This document shows, in pieces, positions 1 through 8,416 of a DNA stretch of 64,000 nt (positions are counted from its first letter, which is position 1; each line of letters opens with the position of its first letter). Made by a program: the position numbers and the translations under genes. Source of the DNA: Mycobacterium yunnanensis (lineage in GTDB: Bacteria; Actinomycetota; Actinomycetes; Mycobacteriales; Mycobacteriaceae); assembly GCF_025823185.1 (NCBI RefSeq), contig NZ_JACKVK010000011.1, forward strand, positions 372,615 to 436,614, written 5' to 3'. The notes beneath the pieces are model-generated. The model saw nothing but the letters and a program-made list of their open reading frames with translations, was not told the origin of the DNA and ran no database searches.

Positions 1-301
1 GACTCGTCACAACGTGGCCGACCCATGGCACCGGTGCGATCGCGCGGCCGATCTCCTCGGCCACGAGCGTCAAGTCGACCAGCGTGGCGGCGTCGCCTCC
101 GTGAGCACCCGACAGCGCCATCGTCGTCGCGCCCATGGCGCACAACCGATCCCACAGGGCAGGATCGAAACCGCCTGCTTCGGCGGCCCGTACGACCTCG
201 ATCGGACAGTGGGATTCGAAGAATCCCCGGTAGGCGACCTGAAGGTCGACGTGGTCCTCGGTGAGGCTGTAGTCGAGCCTCCGCAACTCGTATCGGTCCA
301 T
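1..301 (-). CDS. acyl-CoA dehydrogenase family protein, N-terminal fragment (runs off window edge)
   Basis: The minus-strand frame opens with ATG at 301 and stays open to the window edge, giving about 100 residues that begin MDRYELRRLDYSLTEDH. The pattern of an early 'fdpalWdrLcamG' helix followed by 'lvaEEiGRAiaPvPw' is typical of the N-terminal helical domain of acyl-CoA dehydrogenases, especially the FadE partner subunits of steroid-type heteromeric enzymes. The catalytic and FAD-binding parts lie outside the window. It starts one base after the stop of the upstream amidohydrolase (303-1565, same strand), so the two are very probably co-transcribed. Family membership is inferred from the N-terminal domain only. 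Confidence 0.75.
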   Translation of the reverse strand, partial: MDRYELRRLDYSLTEDHVDLQVAYRGFFESHCPIEVVRAAEAGGFDPALWDRLCAMGATTMALSGAHGGDAATLVDLTLVAEEIGRAIAPVPWVGHVVTS

Positions 302-302
302 G

Positions 303-1565
303 CTAGGTCGTCGTCAGATTCTTCTGAGCGAAGCGTTCCGCCCATTCCTTTCGGGACCTGATGGACACGTCGACGTCAGATGCCTTGGCGCGCAACGAGC
401 CGACGGATGCCTGATCCCGGGGCGTCTTGGCAAACGGATCCCAGCCGAAGAAGCGGCTCGAGTTCTGCCAAGTGATCTTGTCGATGTCCGTGTCGTCGGC
501 GCCTGCCCCGTTCAACTCGGCGAGCACCTGCTCGGGCGCGTCCGGCCAGAAGCAATCCGAGTGTGGGTAGTCGCACTCCCAGGCGATGATGTCGATGCCG
601 ATCTCGTGGCGCAGTTTCAGCGACGTCTTGTCCGTCACGTAGCACGCCAGGGAGTGTTCACGGAACACGTCGCTCGGAAGCTTGTCGCCGAAGTCGCGGC
701 GCAGCCACTTTTGGTTGGTGTAGTGCCGGTCACTGCGGTCGAGATAGAACGGTATCCACCCGATTCCGCCCTCGGAGAAGGCAAACTTGAGGTCGGGGTA
801 GTCGCGCATCGCCGGGCCCCACAGCAGATCCTGCGCACACATCGCCGACACCTGGGTGGCCAGGATTATCAGGTTGTCGATCGGGGCGTTGGGCGCCATG
901 CTGATCGCCCCGAAGCCCGTGCCGATGTGAAGGCACATCACCACGTTCAGCTCGGAGAGGGTTCGAAAGACCGGGCCCCAGTACTCACCGTCGTGATAGC
1001 TCGGCAGCCCCTCTAGGTGTGGGAGCTCCGGCATCGTCACCGCGCGGCAGCCCTTGGCGGCCACGCGACGGATCTCGGCGCACATCGCATCCGGGTTCCA
1101 GGTGGGCATCACTGCGATGGGGATGAAGCGATCCGGGTAGCTGCCCGCCCACTCGTCGATGTGCCAGTCGTTGTAGGCCGACACCATGATCAGCGTGACG
1201 TCCTCGCGAAACTGGTTGAGGTGGCGGGCGGAGAAACCGGTGAAGGTGGGAAAGCACATCGACGCGAGGATGCCGTTGCGGTTCATGTCCCGCACGCGCT
1301 CGTGCACGTCGTAGACGCCCGGCCGCATCTCTGCGAATCCGGCAGGATCGCGTCCCCATTCCTCCGGGGGCCACGACACCACCGCGTTGAGACCGCTCAC
1401 GCCCTGCGGCTTGCCCTGGTACATCCACTGGTCGACGCCCTTGTCGTCGGTCACCACGATCGGTGCGTCGGACTTGTACTTCTGGGGCACGTGGTTGAGG
1501 AACATGTCCGGTGGCTCGACGACGTGGTCGTCGATGCTTATCAGGATGAGATCGTCGACGTTCAA
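303..1565 (-). CDS. amidohydrolase family (COG2159-type) metal-dependent hydrolase
   Basis: A 420-residue protein of the amidohydrolase-2/ACMSD-like TIM-barrel group. The N-terminal 'ISIDDHVVEPPDMF' carries the D-x-H metal-site signature, 'VVMCLHIGTGFG' supplies the strand-5 histidine, and 'WECDYPHSD' supplies the C-terminal metal-binding aspartate. In this superfamily these residues support hydrolysis or decarboxylation of cyclic or amide substrates; the substrate here is unknown. The open frame extends to 1673, but I place the start at TTG 1565 because a strong GGAGG lies seven bases upstream and the family normally begins just before 'NVDDLILISIDDH'. It is followed immediately by an acyl-CoA dehydrogenase gene. 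It is one of four amidohydrolases in the window. Confidence 0.88.
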   Translation of the reverse strand: MNVDDLILISIDDHVVEPPDMFLNHVPQKYKSDAPIVVTDDKGVDQWMYQGKPQGVSGLNAVVSWPPEEWGRDPAGFAEMRPGVYDVHERVRDMNRNGILASMCFPTFTGFSARHLNQFREDVTLIMVSAYNDWHIDEWAGSYPDRFIPIAVMPTWNPDAMCAEIRRVAAKGCRAVTMPELPHLEGLPSYHDGEYWGPVFRTLSELNVVMCLHIGTGFGAISMAPNAPIDNLIILATQVSAMCAQDLLWGPAMRDYPDLKFAFSEGGIGWIPFYLDRSDRHYTNQKWLRRDFGDKLPSDVFREHSLACYVTDKTSLKLRHEIGIDIIAWECDYPHSDCFWPDAPEQVLAELNGAGADDTDIDKITWQNSSRFFGWDPFAKTPRDQASVGSLRAKASDVDVSIRSRKEWAERFAQKNLTTT

Positions 1566-1741
1566 GGTGCTTCCTCCGATGCGTCTACCGCCACTCCTGG
1601 CGGCCCATGTCCCACGATGACATATTAGCTGCACTTTGTAAAGCTCATTGTCCCCAAAGATGTTGTTGGACAACCGTTTTAGCGCGCCGTCGACACACGG
1701 CCGCCGCCGGGTAGCACCGTCGCCGACGAGCGCCGACGGGC

Positions 1742-2368
1742 CTACACGGGGTCGAACGACGAGATGAGCCAGTTGCCGCCCACGTCGGTGAGACCCACCT
1801 TGACCGAGCTCGCCGTGAAGCTGCCGGCGGGGTTCTCCTTGCTGGTGGTCGTCTGATTGAGGAAGACCAGGACCACCGCAGAACCCGGTTTCAGTTCCGA
1901 CACCGCGGATTGCACGACGGTCGCGGACGTCTTCACTGCCTTCTGCCGGACCGCGGGAGTCACGATGTCGTGGGTGAATTGGCTGTAGTAGTCAAGGAAT
2001 CCGCCGGTCAAATGGGACTTCGCCGTGGTGAAGTCCTTGTCCATCGACTCGGGCGCGTAGGACAGCATGGCGATGGATCCGTCGCTGGCCGCCTTGATGA
2101 CATCGTTCGCCACCGAGGCATTCGTCTCCCGATCGGGCCGGAACTGGTTGACGTACACCCAAGCGGTCAGCCCTGCCGATCCAATGAGCAACGCCGCGAG
2201 CACGATTGGCATGACGAGCCGCTTACCGCGACGCTGCGGCACGGTGCCCTCGGACTGGACGTCGGTGCTCTCATCGGCGTCGGCCTGGGGGTCGGGGGCC
2301 TCCGTCGAGGCATCCGCCGTCGTCTCGTCATCGACGCCATCCATGCCCTCTTCGTTCGTCGACGTCAC
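1742..2368 (-). CDS. Mce-associated membrane protein (Mas/Mam family)
   Basis: A 208-residue protein with an acidic, low-complexity cytoplasmic N-terminus (about residues 1-60), one membrane segment ('LVMPIVLAALLIGSAGLTAWVY') and an extracytoplasmic domain ending 'GNWLISSFDPV'. This is the standard layout of mycobacterial Mce-associated membrane proteins, which adopt an NTF2-like fold and stabilise or assist Mce lipid importers. The GTG start at 2368 overlaps the stop of the upstream gene (GTGA at 2365-2368), so I prefer it to the much longer open frame, whose first part is only a shadow of the upstream gene. In known mce operons such genes sit directly behind mceF; here the pair lies about 20 kb from the mce operon. 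Confidence 0.85.
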   Translation of the reverse strand: MTSTNEEGMDGVDDETTADASTEAPDPQADADESTDVQSEGTVPQRRGKRLVMPIVLAALLIGSAGLTAWVYVNQFRPDRETNASVANDVIKAASDGSIAMLSYAPESMDKDFTTAKSHLTGGFLDYYSQFTHDIVTPAVRQKAVKTSATVVQSAVSELKPGSAVVLVFLNQTTTSKENPAGSFTASSVKVGLTDVGGNWLISSFDPV

Positions 2369-3234
2369 GGTACGAACTCCACTTTCGCCAGCTTGAGTCG
2401 ACCACCGTCGCGCGCCAAGTCGACCCGAAGTCGCCAGGATCGCGGTTGCTGCTCCTTGCTGGCGGCGTTGGACACCTGGGTGGTGACCGCAACGAGGACT
2501 GTCGCCGTGTCCTCGGTCATCGCCTGTACACCGGTCGCAGTGACCGTCGCCTCGGTGATGACCTTCGAAGATTGGGCCACGGAGGCGAATTGCTCGGACT
2601 GGCCTTCGAAGTCCTTCTTGAAGTCGCCGGTCGTGTTGTCGAGGATTCGCTTGACGTCGTCCTGAGCGTTGTTGAAGTTCAACGACATCAACGTCACGAC
2701 GCCCTGACGGGCAGCTGCGGCGAACTCCGCCGATCGCTGCTGCTCCGCCGCGGCCATTCGGTGCTGCCACGTCATGTATCCGGAGGCTCCGAGGAAGCCA
2801 AGACTGCATAAGACGACGAGCGCGGCCGCCGCCGACCGAACGCCGATCCGTGGAAGTCGTGGGCGCAGGCGTCGTCGTGCCGGACGTCCGGCGTCGGGGA
2901 CTTCGGTGGCATCGGGTACGTCAGTGGCTCCAGCTACTTCGGTGGTGCCGGGACCGACGTCGGGCACGTCGACTTGGGGCGTTCCCACTGGTGCCGCGCT
3001 CGCGGCTGCAAGCCGGCGCAGGGTCACCGCCTTGGCGCGGGCCCTGGCTGCCGCGGCGGTGGCCTCCGCCGCCTGCGCTTCGGCCTCGGCTTCGGCTGCG
3101 AGCGCCGCGAGGTCCTCGGACCTCGTGGCCGGCTCCGGGGCGTCCGTCACGGCCGAATGCCCGTCGGCTCTGCCGGTGAGCACCGGTGAAGCTCCCGTCG
3201 GGGGCGACATCCGACCTCCTGTCTCGGCTTCCAT
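2365..3234 (-). CDS. Mce-associated membrane protein (Mas/Mam family) with long charged N-terminus
   Basis: A 289-residue protein. Residues about 35-75 are an Ala/Glu-rich, probably helical stretch, followed by a Pro/Asp/Val-rich linker, a basic patch 'RRRLRPRLPRIGVR', one membrane span ('SAAAALVVLCSLGFLGASGYMTW') and a globular outer domain with 'AARQGVVTLMSLNFNNAQDDVKR', which matches the Mce-associated protein family. It overlaps the next Mce-associated gene by four bases, so the two are translated as a pair. The start at 3234 is followed by ATG at 3210 as an alternative. A degenerate copy of the GAGAAT-N3-ATTCTC palindrome lies 15 bases upstream (3249-3263). Role: presumed accessory protein for the Mce importer encoded at 23-32.5 kb (inference). 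Confidence 0.83.
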   Translation of the reverse strand: MEAETGGRMSPPTGASPVLTGRADGHSAVTDAPEPATRSEDLAALAAEAEAEAQAAEATAAAARARAKAVTLRRLAAASAAPVGTPQVDVPDVGPGTTEVAGATDVPDATEVPDAGRPARRRLRPRLPRIGVRSAAAALVVLCSLGFLGASGYMTWQHRMAAAEQQRSAEFAAAARQGVVTLMSLNFNNAQDDVKRILDNTTGDFKKDFEGQSEQFASVAQSSKVITEATVTATGVQAMTEDTATVLVAVTTQVSNAASKEQQPRSWRLRVDLARDGGRLKLAKVEFVP

Positions 3235-3248
3235 GCGGCCTGTCGTGC

Positions 3249-3263
3249 GAGAATAGCGTTATC
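3249..3263. promoter_or_regulatory. degenerate GAGAAT-N3-ATTCTC operator copy
   Basis: GAGAAT-AGC-GTTATC matches the palindrome found elsewhere in the window at 10 of 12 positions and lies directly upstream of the Mce-associated gene pair. A second, weaker half-site (GAGAAT at 3307-3312) lies between this gene and the acyl-CoA ligase. Support is by similarity and position only. Confidence 0.35.
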
Positions 3264-3357
3264 ATTTTTGCATACTGCTACTACAGTACCTGAGTTTGAC
3301 AGTGGCGAGAATGCCTTCTTCGCTGCGATAACGTTGTTCTCCGACCCGTGCCCGTCC

Positions 3358-4806
3358 CTAGTGGAGACGATCCTTGACCACCTTGCCGGCGGCGTTGGTG
3401 GGTAACACGTCGAGGAACTGTACATACCGCGGGACCTTGTAACCGGCCATTCGCTGACGGCTCCAGGACAGCAGGTCTTCGACGGTTGGCGGTTCGCCAC
3501 GGGCCTGCAGCACCACGTAGGCCTTGCCGACCTGTCCCAGCCTCTCGTCGGGCACACCCACCACGGCCGCGTGAGCGACACTGGGATGCTCGGTGAGTAT
3601 GCCTTCGATCTCAGCCGGGTAGGCGTTGAAGCCGCCGACGATGAACATGTCCTTCTTTCGACCGATGATCCGCAGTCGACCCGACTCGGTGAACTCCCCC
3701 AGGTCTCCGGTGTGCAGCCAGCCCTGGGCATCGATCGCCTCCGCCGTGGCCGCCGCGTCGTCGAGGTATCCCTGCATGACTCCGTAGCCGCGGACCAAGA
3801 CCTCGCCGTCGTCGCCGAGTCGCACCTCGACCCCCGTGCAGGCAAGACCTGCGGTGGTGGCGACGTCGGCAAAGGAATCGCCGGGCCGCGACAGTGTCAC
3901 GTTGCCGGCTTCGGTCAGGCCATAACCCGTCATCAGCGTCGAGAACGGGAGTTCGGCATGGACCCGCCGAACCAACTCGACGGGAATGTCGGCTGCCCCG
4001 GTGACCCCGGCTCGAAGCGACGCCAGCCTGGTCTTGTCAGCCACCGCGAGCAGTGCGACGTACACCGTCGGCGGGCCGGGCAGCATCGTGACGCGTTCGC
4101 GTTCCACCAGATCGACCACGAGGTCCAGGTCGAAGACTGCCACCGGCAGCATCGTCGCACCGCGCAGGAACGACGCCACGAGCCCGGCCTTGAGCCCGAA
4201 GGTGTGGAAATAGGGATTGATCATCAGGTACCGATCGCCTTCGCGCAGATCGGCCAGGGTGGCCCACTCGTCGTACATCCGAAGCGTCTGGCGATGATTC
4301 ATCATGGCGCCCTTGGGTTTTCCCGTCGTCCCGGACGTGTAGACGACGTCGGCGATGTCGTCGCCGTCCACCGGGCACCAGTAGGGCGCGCCGGCGACCA
4401 GGGCGTCTGATGTCACGTCGTGCAGCCGGATCCCCGGCGGGACGTCGAAATCACGCCCCAGGAAGCCCTTCTGCACGAGGACGGCCTTGGCGCCGCTGCG
4501 CGTGATCACGTCAGCAGCTTCGCCGTCGGTGAAGCGCGTGTTGACGGGAACGAGGACGCCGCCAGCGGCCAGTACTCCGAAGGCCGCGACGATCCAGTGC
4601 ACTGAGTTCGGCGCCCACAAGGCAACTCGGTCACCCGGACGAACGCCCATCTCCGCGAGGGCACCCGATGCGCGGCCGATCCGGTCGACCAGTTTGGTGA
4701 ACGTGAGGCGCAGCGGACCGTCGACTACGGCCTCTGCATCGCCGAATCGGTCCGCTGCGCTCGCGACCATCTCGGGGATGGTCTTCCAGGCGTGGGCTTC
4801 GGTCAC
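3358..4806 (-). CDS. acyl-CoA synthetase, AMP-forming (FadD3-like)
   Basis: A 482-residue adenylate-forming ligase. The P-loop-like motif 'YTSGTTGKPKGA' lies near residue 155, 'YGLTEAG' and 'GWLHTGDLGE' follow, and the C-terminal 'NAAGKVVKDRL' carries the conserved lysine for adenylation. It should convert a carboxylic acid, ATP and CoA to acyl-CoA. The sequence, including 'NPYFHTFGLKAG' and 'GGFNAYPAEIE', resembles mycobacterial FadD3, the ligase for a steroid ring-derived propionate, but orthology cannot be decided from the sequence alone. GTG 4806 overlaps the stop of the upstream amidohydrolase by four bases (GTGA), so the two form a tight operon controlled from the palindrome at 6011-6037. 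Confidence 0.88.
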   Translation of the reverse strand: MTEAHAWKTIPEMVASAADRFGDAEAVVDGPLRLTFTKLVDRIGRASGALAEMGVRPGDRVALWAPNSVHWIVAAFGVLAAGGVLVPVNTRFTDGEAADVITRSGAKAVLVQKGFLGRDFDVPPGIRLHDVTSDALVAGAPYWCPVDGDDIADVVYTSGTTGKPKGAMMNHRQTLRMYDEWATLADLREGDRYLMINPYFHTFGLKAGLVASFLRGATMLPVAVFDLDLVVDLVERERVTMLPGPPTVYVALLAVADKTRLASLRAGVTGAADIPVELVRRVHAELPFSTLMTGYGLTEAGNVTLSRPGDSFADVATTAGLACTGVEVRLGDDGEVLVRGYGVMQGYLDDAAATAEAIDAQGWLHTGDLGEFTESGRLRIIGRKKDMFIVGGFNAYPAEIEGILTEHPSVAHAAVVGVPDERLGQVGKAYVVLQARGEPPTVEDLLSWSRQRMAGYKVPRYVQFLDVLPTNAAGKVVKDRLH

Positions 4807-5993
4807 GCAGTGATGAGCCGAGCCAAGTTGCCCCCCATGATCTTTGCCTGATCGTCGACTGCGAGGTGATCCAGGGCGGTGACGTAGTGGGTGGGCTCGG
4901 CCAATCCCTCTGGGTGGGGCCAGTCGGAGCCGTACAACACCTGGTCGACACCGATCAGGTTGATGAGGTCGTCGATGCCCTCCTCGTAGAACGGGCTGAC
5001 GAAGATGCGGTTCTTGATCTCCTCCATCGGATTGCCCAGGAACGCCTCAGGGGCCTTCTTGTAGACCTCCGACATGGAGTCCAGCAGCGGAAACATCCAC
5101 CTGGACCCGGCCTCGACGATGCCGACCTTCAACGTCGGGAACCGGAACAGCGCACCGTGAATCACCCACGACGCCACGGCATCCTGAATCGGACGCCATT
5201 CGTTGAGGATCGACATCGCGTTGGTCTGAAATGGCAGCATCTCCTGGGCGCCGCCGTCCCACTCGGAGGTGTAGCGCGAGTAACCACTGTCGCTGGAGTG
5301 CATTCCGACGAAGACGTCGTACTCGACGCACTTCTGCCAGAACGGATCGAACTCGGGCAGCGCAAACGACCGCGGGCCACGAAAGCCGGGGACCGGGGCC
5401 GGCCGGATCAGGATCGCCCGCGCGCCGCGCTTGACCGCCCACTCGAGTTCCTCGATCGCCTTCTCGACGATGGGCAGCGTGATGACCGGGGTGGTGTAGA
5501 TGCGGTTCTTGTAGTTGAACCCCCACACCTCGTGCAGCCATTCGTTGAGTGCGTGCACGATGACGTGGATGGCGACGGGATCGTCGGCGAGGCGTTCCTC
5601 GATGAGGCTTGCCAACGTCGGGAACATCAGCGACCGGTCGAGTCCGAGCTCGTCCATCTTCTCCAGGCGCGGCGCGGGCTCGAAGAACGCCGGGATGGCC
5701 TTCATCGGCTCACCGAACAGCTCTCGCTTGCTCTTGCCGTCGGGGTTGCCGAACTTGAAGTACTCCTCCCAGGCGCCAGGCCTGGCGACGACCGAGAAGG
5801 TGGGGTTGGGAATGTAGTTGCTGATCTGGCCTCGCAGCGCAATCTTGGTGCGGCCGTTGATCTCGACGTACTGGACGACGTCCTTGTATTCCTTCGGCAG
5901 GTACTTGGTCAAGGCCTCAGGCGGCTCGTACAGGTGGTTGTCCGCGTCGAACAGCGGAAAAGGAATGTCGACCCGGTGCGAAAGCTGACCCAT
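4803..5993 (-). CDS. amidohydrolase family (COG2159-type) protein
   Basis: A 396-residue amidohydrolase-2 family protein. It shows the N-terminal metal motif 'FDADNHLYEPPEAL', the barrel histidine in 'FVGMHSSDSG' and the late aspartate in 'VLYGSDWPHPEG', so the metal site looks complete. The ATG at 5993 has AAGGAG eight bases upstream. It is the first gene of a two-gene operon with the acyl-CoA ligase at 3358-4806. A perfect 27-base palindrome ends 18 bases before its start codon, which implies tight transcriptional control. The substrate is unknown; hydrolytic cleavage of a cyclic or beta-dicarbonyl CoA intermediate is a reasonable guess from the neighbourhood. Confidence 0.88.
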   Translation of the reverse strand: MGQLSHRVDIPFPLFDADNHLYEPPEALTKYLPKEYKDVVQYVEINGRTKIALRGQISNYIPNPTFSVVARPGAWEEYFKFGNPDGKSKRELFGEPMKAIPAFFEPAPRLEKMDELGLDRSLMFPTLASLIEERLADDPVAIHVIVHALNEWLHEVWGFNYKNRIYTTPVITLPIVEKAIEELEWAVKRGARAILIRPAPVPGFRGPRSFALPEFDPFWQKCVEYDVFVGMHSSDSGYSRYTSEWDGGAQEMLPFQTNAMSILNEWRPIQDAVASWVIHGALFRFPTLKVGIVEAGSRWMFPLLDSMSEVYKKAPEAFLGNPMEEIKNRIFVSPFYEEGIDDLINLIGVDQVLYGSDWPHPEGLAEPTHYVTALDHLAVDDQAKIMGGNLARLITA

Positions 5994-6010
5994 GCGGAAT
6001 TCTCCTTATC

Positions 6011-6037
6011 GTTTGTGAGAATCATATTCTCACAAAC
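6011..6037. promoter_or_regulatory. perfect 27-bp palindromic operator (GAGAAT-N3-ATTCTC core)
   Basis: The 12-base arms GTTTGTGAGAAT (6011-6022) and ATTCTCACAAAC (6026-6037) are perfectly complementary around CAT. This is the longest copy of the motif in the window and sits 18 bases upstream of the amidohydrolase start at 5993. Size and symmetry fit a TetR-type repressor operator. The palindrome is read directly; regulatory function is inferred. Confidence 0.75.
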
Positions 6038-6061
6038 ACTGGCTGGCAATGGTTCGCCAGC

Positions 6062-7624
6062 TCACACCCGCGGCCGAAGGGACTCCCGAACTCGGAACTT
6101 CTGCACCTTGCCGGTCGCCGTACGCGGGAAGTCGGTGGCTTCGTGCAGCTCCTCCGGCCACTTCTGCCGCGCCGCGCCGGCGGCCTCGAACTGCGCGCGC
6201 ACCTCCGCCAGTCCGGGCATGACTGCCCCCGTCTGGATCCGCAACACCGCCGCGACGCGCTCGCCGAGCCGGTCGTCGGGGGCCGCCACCACCACGGCCT
6301 CGGCCACTTGCGGCATCCCGAGCAGCACCTCTTCCACCTCCAGTGCGCTGACGTTCTCGCCGCCCCGGATGATCACGTCGGCGAGGCGGTCGGTGATCGT
6401 CAGGTAGCCGTCGGCGTCCAGGACGCCGATGTCGCCGGTGTGATACCACCCGTCGGCGTCGAAGGCCCGTGCGGTGAGTTCGGCGTCGGTGTAGCCCAGG
6501 CAGAGGTCGGGTCCGCGACTGAGGATCTCGCCGTCCCCGGCGAGCTTGACCTCGACCCCCGGCCGGGGGTTGCCGTCGGTGTACAGCCGCTTGTCCTCGG
6601 GGGCGTCCGGGCGGGAACCCGTGATCGACGGATGCTCGGTGCTGCCGTAGGAGCGGAACACGAAGAAGCCGAGGTTTGTGAGGCGTCGCGTCAGGGCGGC
6701 GGGCACGCTGGATCCGCCGAGTCCGACGGTGGTGAAGAGCCTTCGATGATCGTCGGTGCAGTCCGGATGGTCCAGCAGGCTGGTGACGAAGTACGGCGGA
6801 CCACCTCCAATCGAGAGCCCGTCGGACTTCATCAGGGCCAGCACCTTCGCCGGATCCCAGACGTCGACCAGGTCGACCGGCGCCCCCTCGATGACGGGTA
6901 TCAGGGACGCGCCGACCATGCCGATGAAGTGGCCTACCGGGGTCGCCGTCATCTGCCTGCCGCGGTCGGGCGGATAGGAGGCGAGCAGCTGGCGTGTCTC
7001 ACAGCTCAGGGTCTGATGGCTGTGGATGACGCCCTTCGCGTCGCGGGTGGTGCCGGAGGTGAACGCGATCAGCGCGGGGGCACCCGGATCGGTCGGGACG
7101 GTACCGAGCAGCGGGTCGTCGGCGAGCAACGCGTCGAAGCCGCGGTCGCCGTCGGTGCCGACCAGCGCGACGATCGGCACGTCCCGGCACAGGTCGGGCG
7201 AGAAGGTCATGCGACCGAAGCGCTCGGTGGTGACGAAGACCCGTGGCGCGGAGGTCCGCAGGATGTGGCCGACCTCCCTGGGGCCGTAGAAGTGCACGAT
7301 CGGCACGACGACCGCACCCAGCAGCGCCGTCGCCCAGAAGGTCGCGGCCGCCTCCATCCAATTCGGCAACTGCATCGCCACGACGTCACCGGGTCCGACC
7401 CCACGCGCCCGCAGCCCGGCGGCCAGCCTGCGGGCCACCGCCTCTACCTCGGCGAAGGTGCCCGCCCAGGGGCGTTCTGACGAGTGCACGTGAAACGCCA
7501 CGTCGGGGTGCGCCGCCAAGCCGGCCGCCAGCATGTCGCCGAGGGTCTCTCGCCGCCACCAGCCCTGCTCCTCGTATCGTTTGGCCAGTTCGGGCGGGAC
7601 GACTCGCAACGGGTGGGCTACCAC
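6062..7624 (-). CDS. AMP-dependent acyl-CoA ligase
   Basis: A 520-residue adenylate-forming enzyme. The ATP motif reads 'FTSGTTRDAKGVIHSH' near residue 190, followed by 'RSYGSTEHPSI', 'GWYHTGDIGVLD' and the C-terminal 'FPRTATGKVQKFRVRESL' with the adenylation lysine. 'GGGPPYFVTSLLDHP' and the overall length resemble cyclohexanecarboxylate- and medium-chain-CoA ligases rather than the 482-residue ligase at 3358. It probably activates a carboxylic acid intermediate or the substrate itself. The GTG start at 7624 is preceded by AGGAGA that overlaps the GAGAAT operator region. It is divergent from the enoyl-CoA hydratase gene at 7691, and both may share the 7636-7663 control site. Confidence 0.88.
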   Translation of the reverse strand: MVAHPLRVVPPELAKRYEEQGWWRRETLGDMLAAGLAAHPDVAFHVHSSERPWAGTFAEVEAVARRLAAGLRARGVGPGDVVAMQLPNWMEAAATFWATALLGAVVVPIVHFYGPREVGHILRTSAPRVFVTTERFGRMTFSPDLCRDVPIVALVGTDGDRGFDALLADDPLLGTVPTDPGAPALIAFTSGTTRDAKGVIHSHQTLSCETRQLLASYPPDRGRQMTATPVGHFIGMVGASLIPVIEGAPVDLVDVWDPAKVLALMKSDGLSIGGGPPYFVTSLLDHPDCTDDHRRLFTTVGLGGSSVPAALTRRLTNLGFFVFRSYGSTEHPSITGSRPDAPEDKRLYTDGNPRPGVEVKLAGDGEILSRGPDLCLGYTDAELTARAFDADGWYHTGDIGVLDADGYLTITDRLADVIIRGGENVSALEVEEVLLGMPQVAEAVVVAAPDDRLGERVAAVLRIQTGAVMPGLAEVRAQFEAAGAARQKWPEELHEATDFPRTATGKVQKFRVRESLRPRV

Positions 7625-7635
7625 GTGGCGATGTT

Positions 7636-7663
7636 ATTCTCCTAATTTGAGAATGCCAATTTC
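7636..7663. promoter_or_regulatory. GAGAAT-type operator region between divergent ligase and hydratase genes
   Basis: ATTCTC (7636-7641) and GAGAAT (7649-7654) form an everted repeat with a 7-base gap, and GAGAAT-GCC-AATTTC (7649-7663) matches the window-wide palindrome at 10 of 12 positions. It lies in the 66-base gap between the start codons of the divergent genes at 7624 and 7691. Confidence 0.5.
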
Positions 7664-7690
7664 ATTGATGGAGAACGGCGGACGAACACC

Positions 7691-8416
7691 ATGATCGACC
7701 TGGACGTCGACGACGGCTTGGCCGTCGTCACCATCGACCGACCGCACGCGCGCAACGCCATCTCGCTGCAGACGATGGACCGGCTCGACGACGCCCTCGA
7801 CGGAGCGGCGGGCGCCCGCGCGCTGGTGATCAAGGGCGCAGGCGACAAGGCCTTCGTCTCCGGCGGTGACCTCAAGGAACTCAGCGCGCTGCGGACCGAG
7901 CACGACGCAGCGGCGATGGCACGGCGCATGCGCGGAATCTGCGACCGCATCGCCGCGTTCCCCGGCCCGGTGCTGGCCGCGCTGAACGGACACGCCCTCG
8001 GCGGCGGTGCCGAGGTGGCCGTCGCCGCCGACATCCGGTTGGCCGCCGACGACGTGAAGATCGGCTTCAACCAGGTGTCGCTGGCGATCATGCCGGCCTG
8101 GGGTGGCGCCGAACGACTCGCCGCCCTGGTCGGGAAGGGCCGCGCGCTGCTGCTGGCAGGGACCGGCAGGATTCTCACCGCCGACGAGGCCCACCGGGCC
8201 GGTCTCGTCGACGTCGTGGTCCCCCGCGCCTCCTTCGAAGACGAGTGGCGCACCGTGGCTCGCCAGCTCGCGGCGGCACCGGTCACCGCCATCAAGCGCG
8301 TGATCTCGGGGGTCACGGCCGAGGAGGCCGTCGAATCGTTCGCCCGGCTGTGGGTGTCCGACGACCATTGGGCCGCCGCGGATCGGGTGATGAACCGCCC
8401 GAGGAGGACCGACTGA
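7691..8416 (+). CDS. enoyl-CoA hydratase/isomerase (crotonase) family protein
   Basis: A 241-residue crotonase-fold protein. 'AFVSGGDLKELS' and 'NGHALGGGAEVAVAAD' form the oxyanion hole and CoA-binding region, and the first catalytic glutamate (GGGAE) is present. The second glutamate of true hydratases, normally in a 'FxxPE' segment, is missing: the sequence reads 'IGFNQVSLAIMPAWGG'. The protein may therefore be an isomerase or another crotonase-type reaction rather than a classical hydratase. The start ATG follows the divergent operator region. Its stop (8414-8416) abuts the stop of the convergent molybdopterin oxidoreductase gene with no gap. Confidence 0.88.
   Translation: MIDLDVDDGLAVVTIDRPHARNAISLQTMDRLDDALDGAAGARALVIKGAGDKAFVSGGDLKELSALRTEHDAAAMARRMRGICDRIAAFPGPVLAALNGHALGGGAEVAVAADIRLAADDVKIGFNQVSLAIMPAWGGAERLAALVGKGRALLLAGTGRILTADEAHRAGLVDVVVPRASFEDEWRTVARQLAAAPVTAIKRVISGVTAEEAVESFARLWVSDDHWAAADRVMNRPRRTD

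Noticed and set aside
1648..1673. TTGTCC...GGACAA inverted repeat with a 14-base gap upstream of the first amidohydrolase
   Set aside because: Arms are short, the spacing is wide, and no second copy was found; not convincing as an operator.
4866..6407. A 513-residue plus-strand open frame
   Set aside because: It lies opposite the amidohydrolase and ligase genes, has no family-like motif and would cross the palindrome at 6011; typical high-GC antisense frame.
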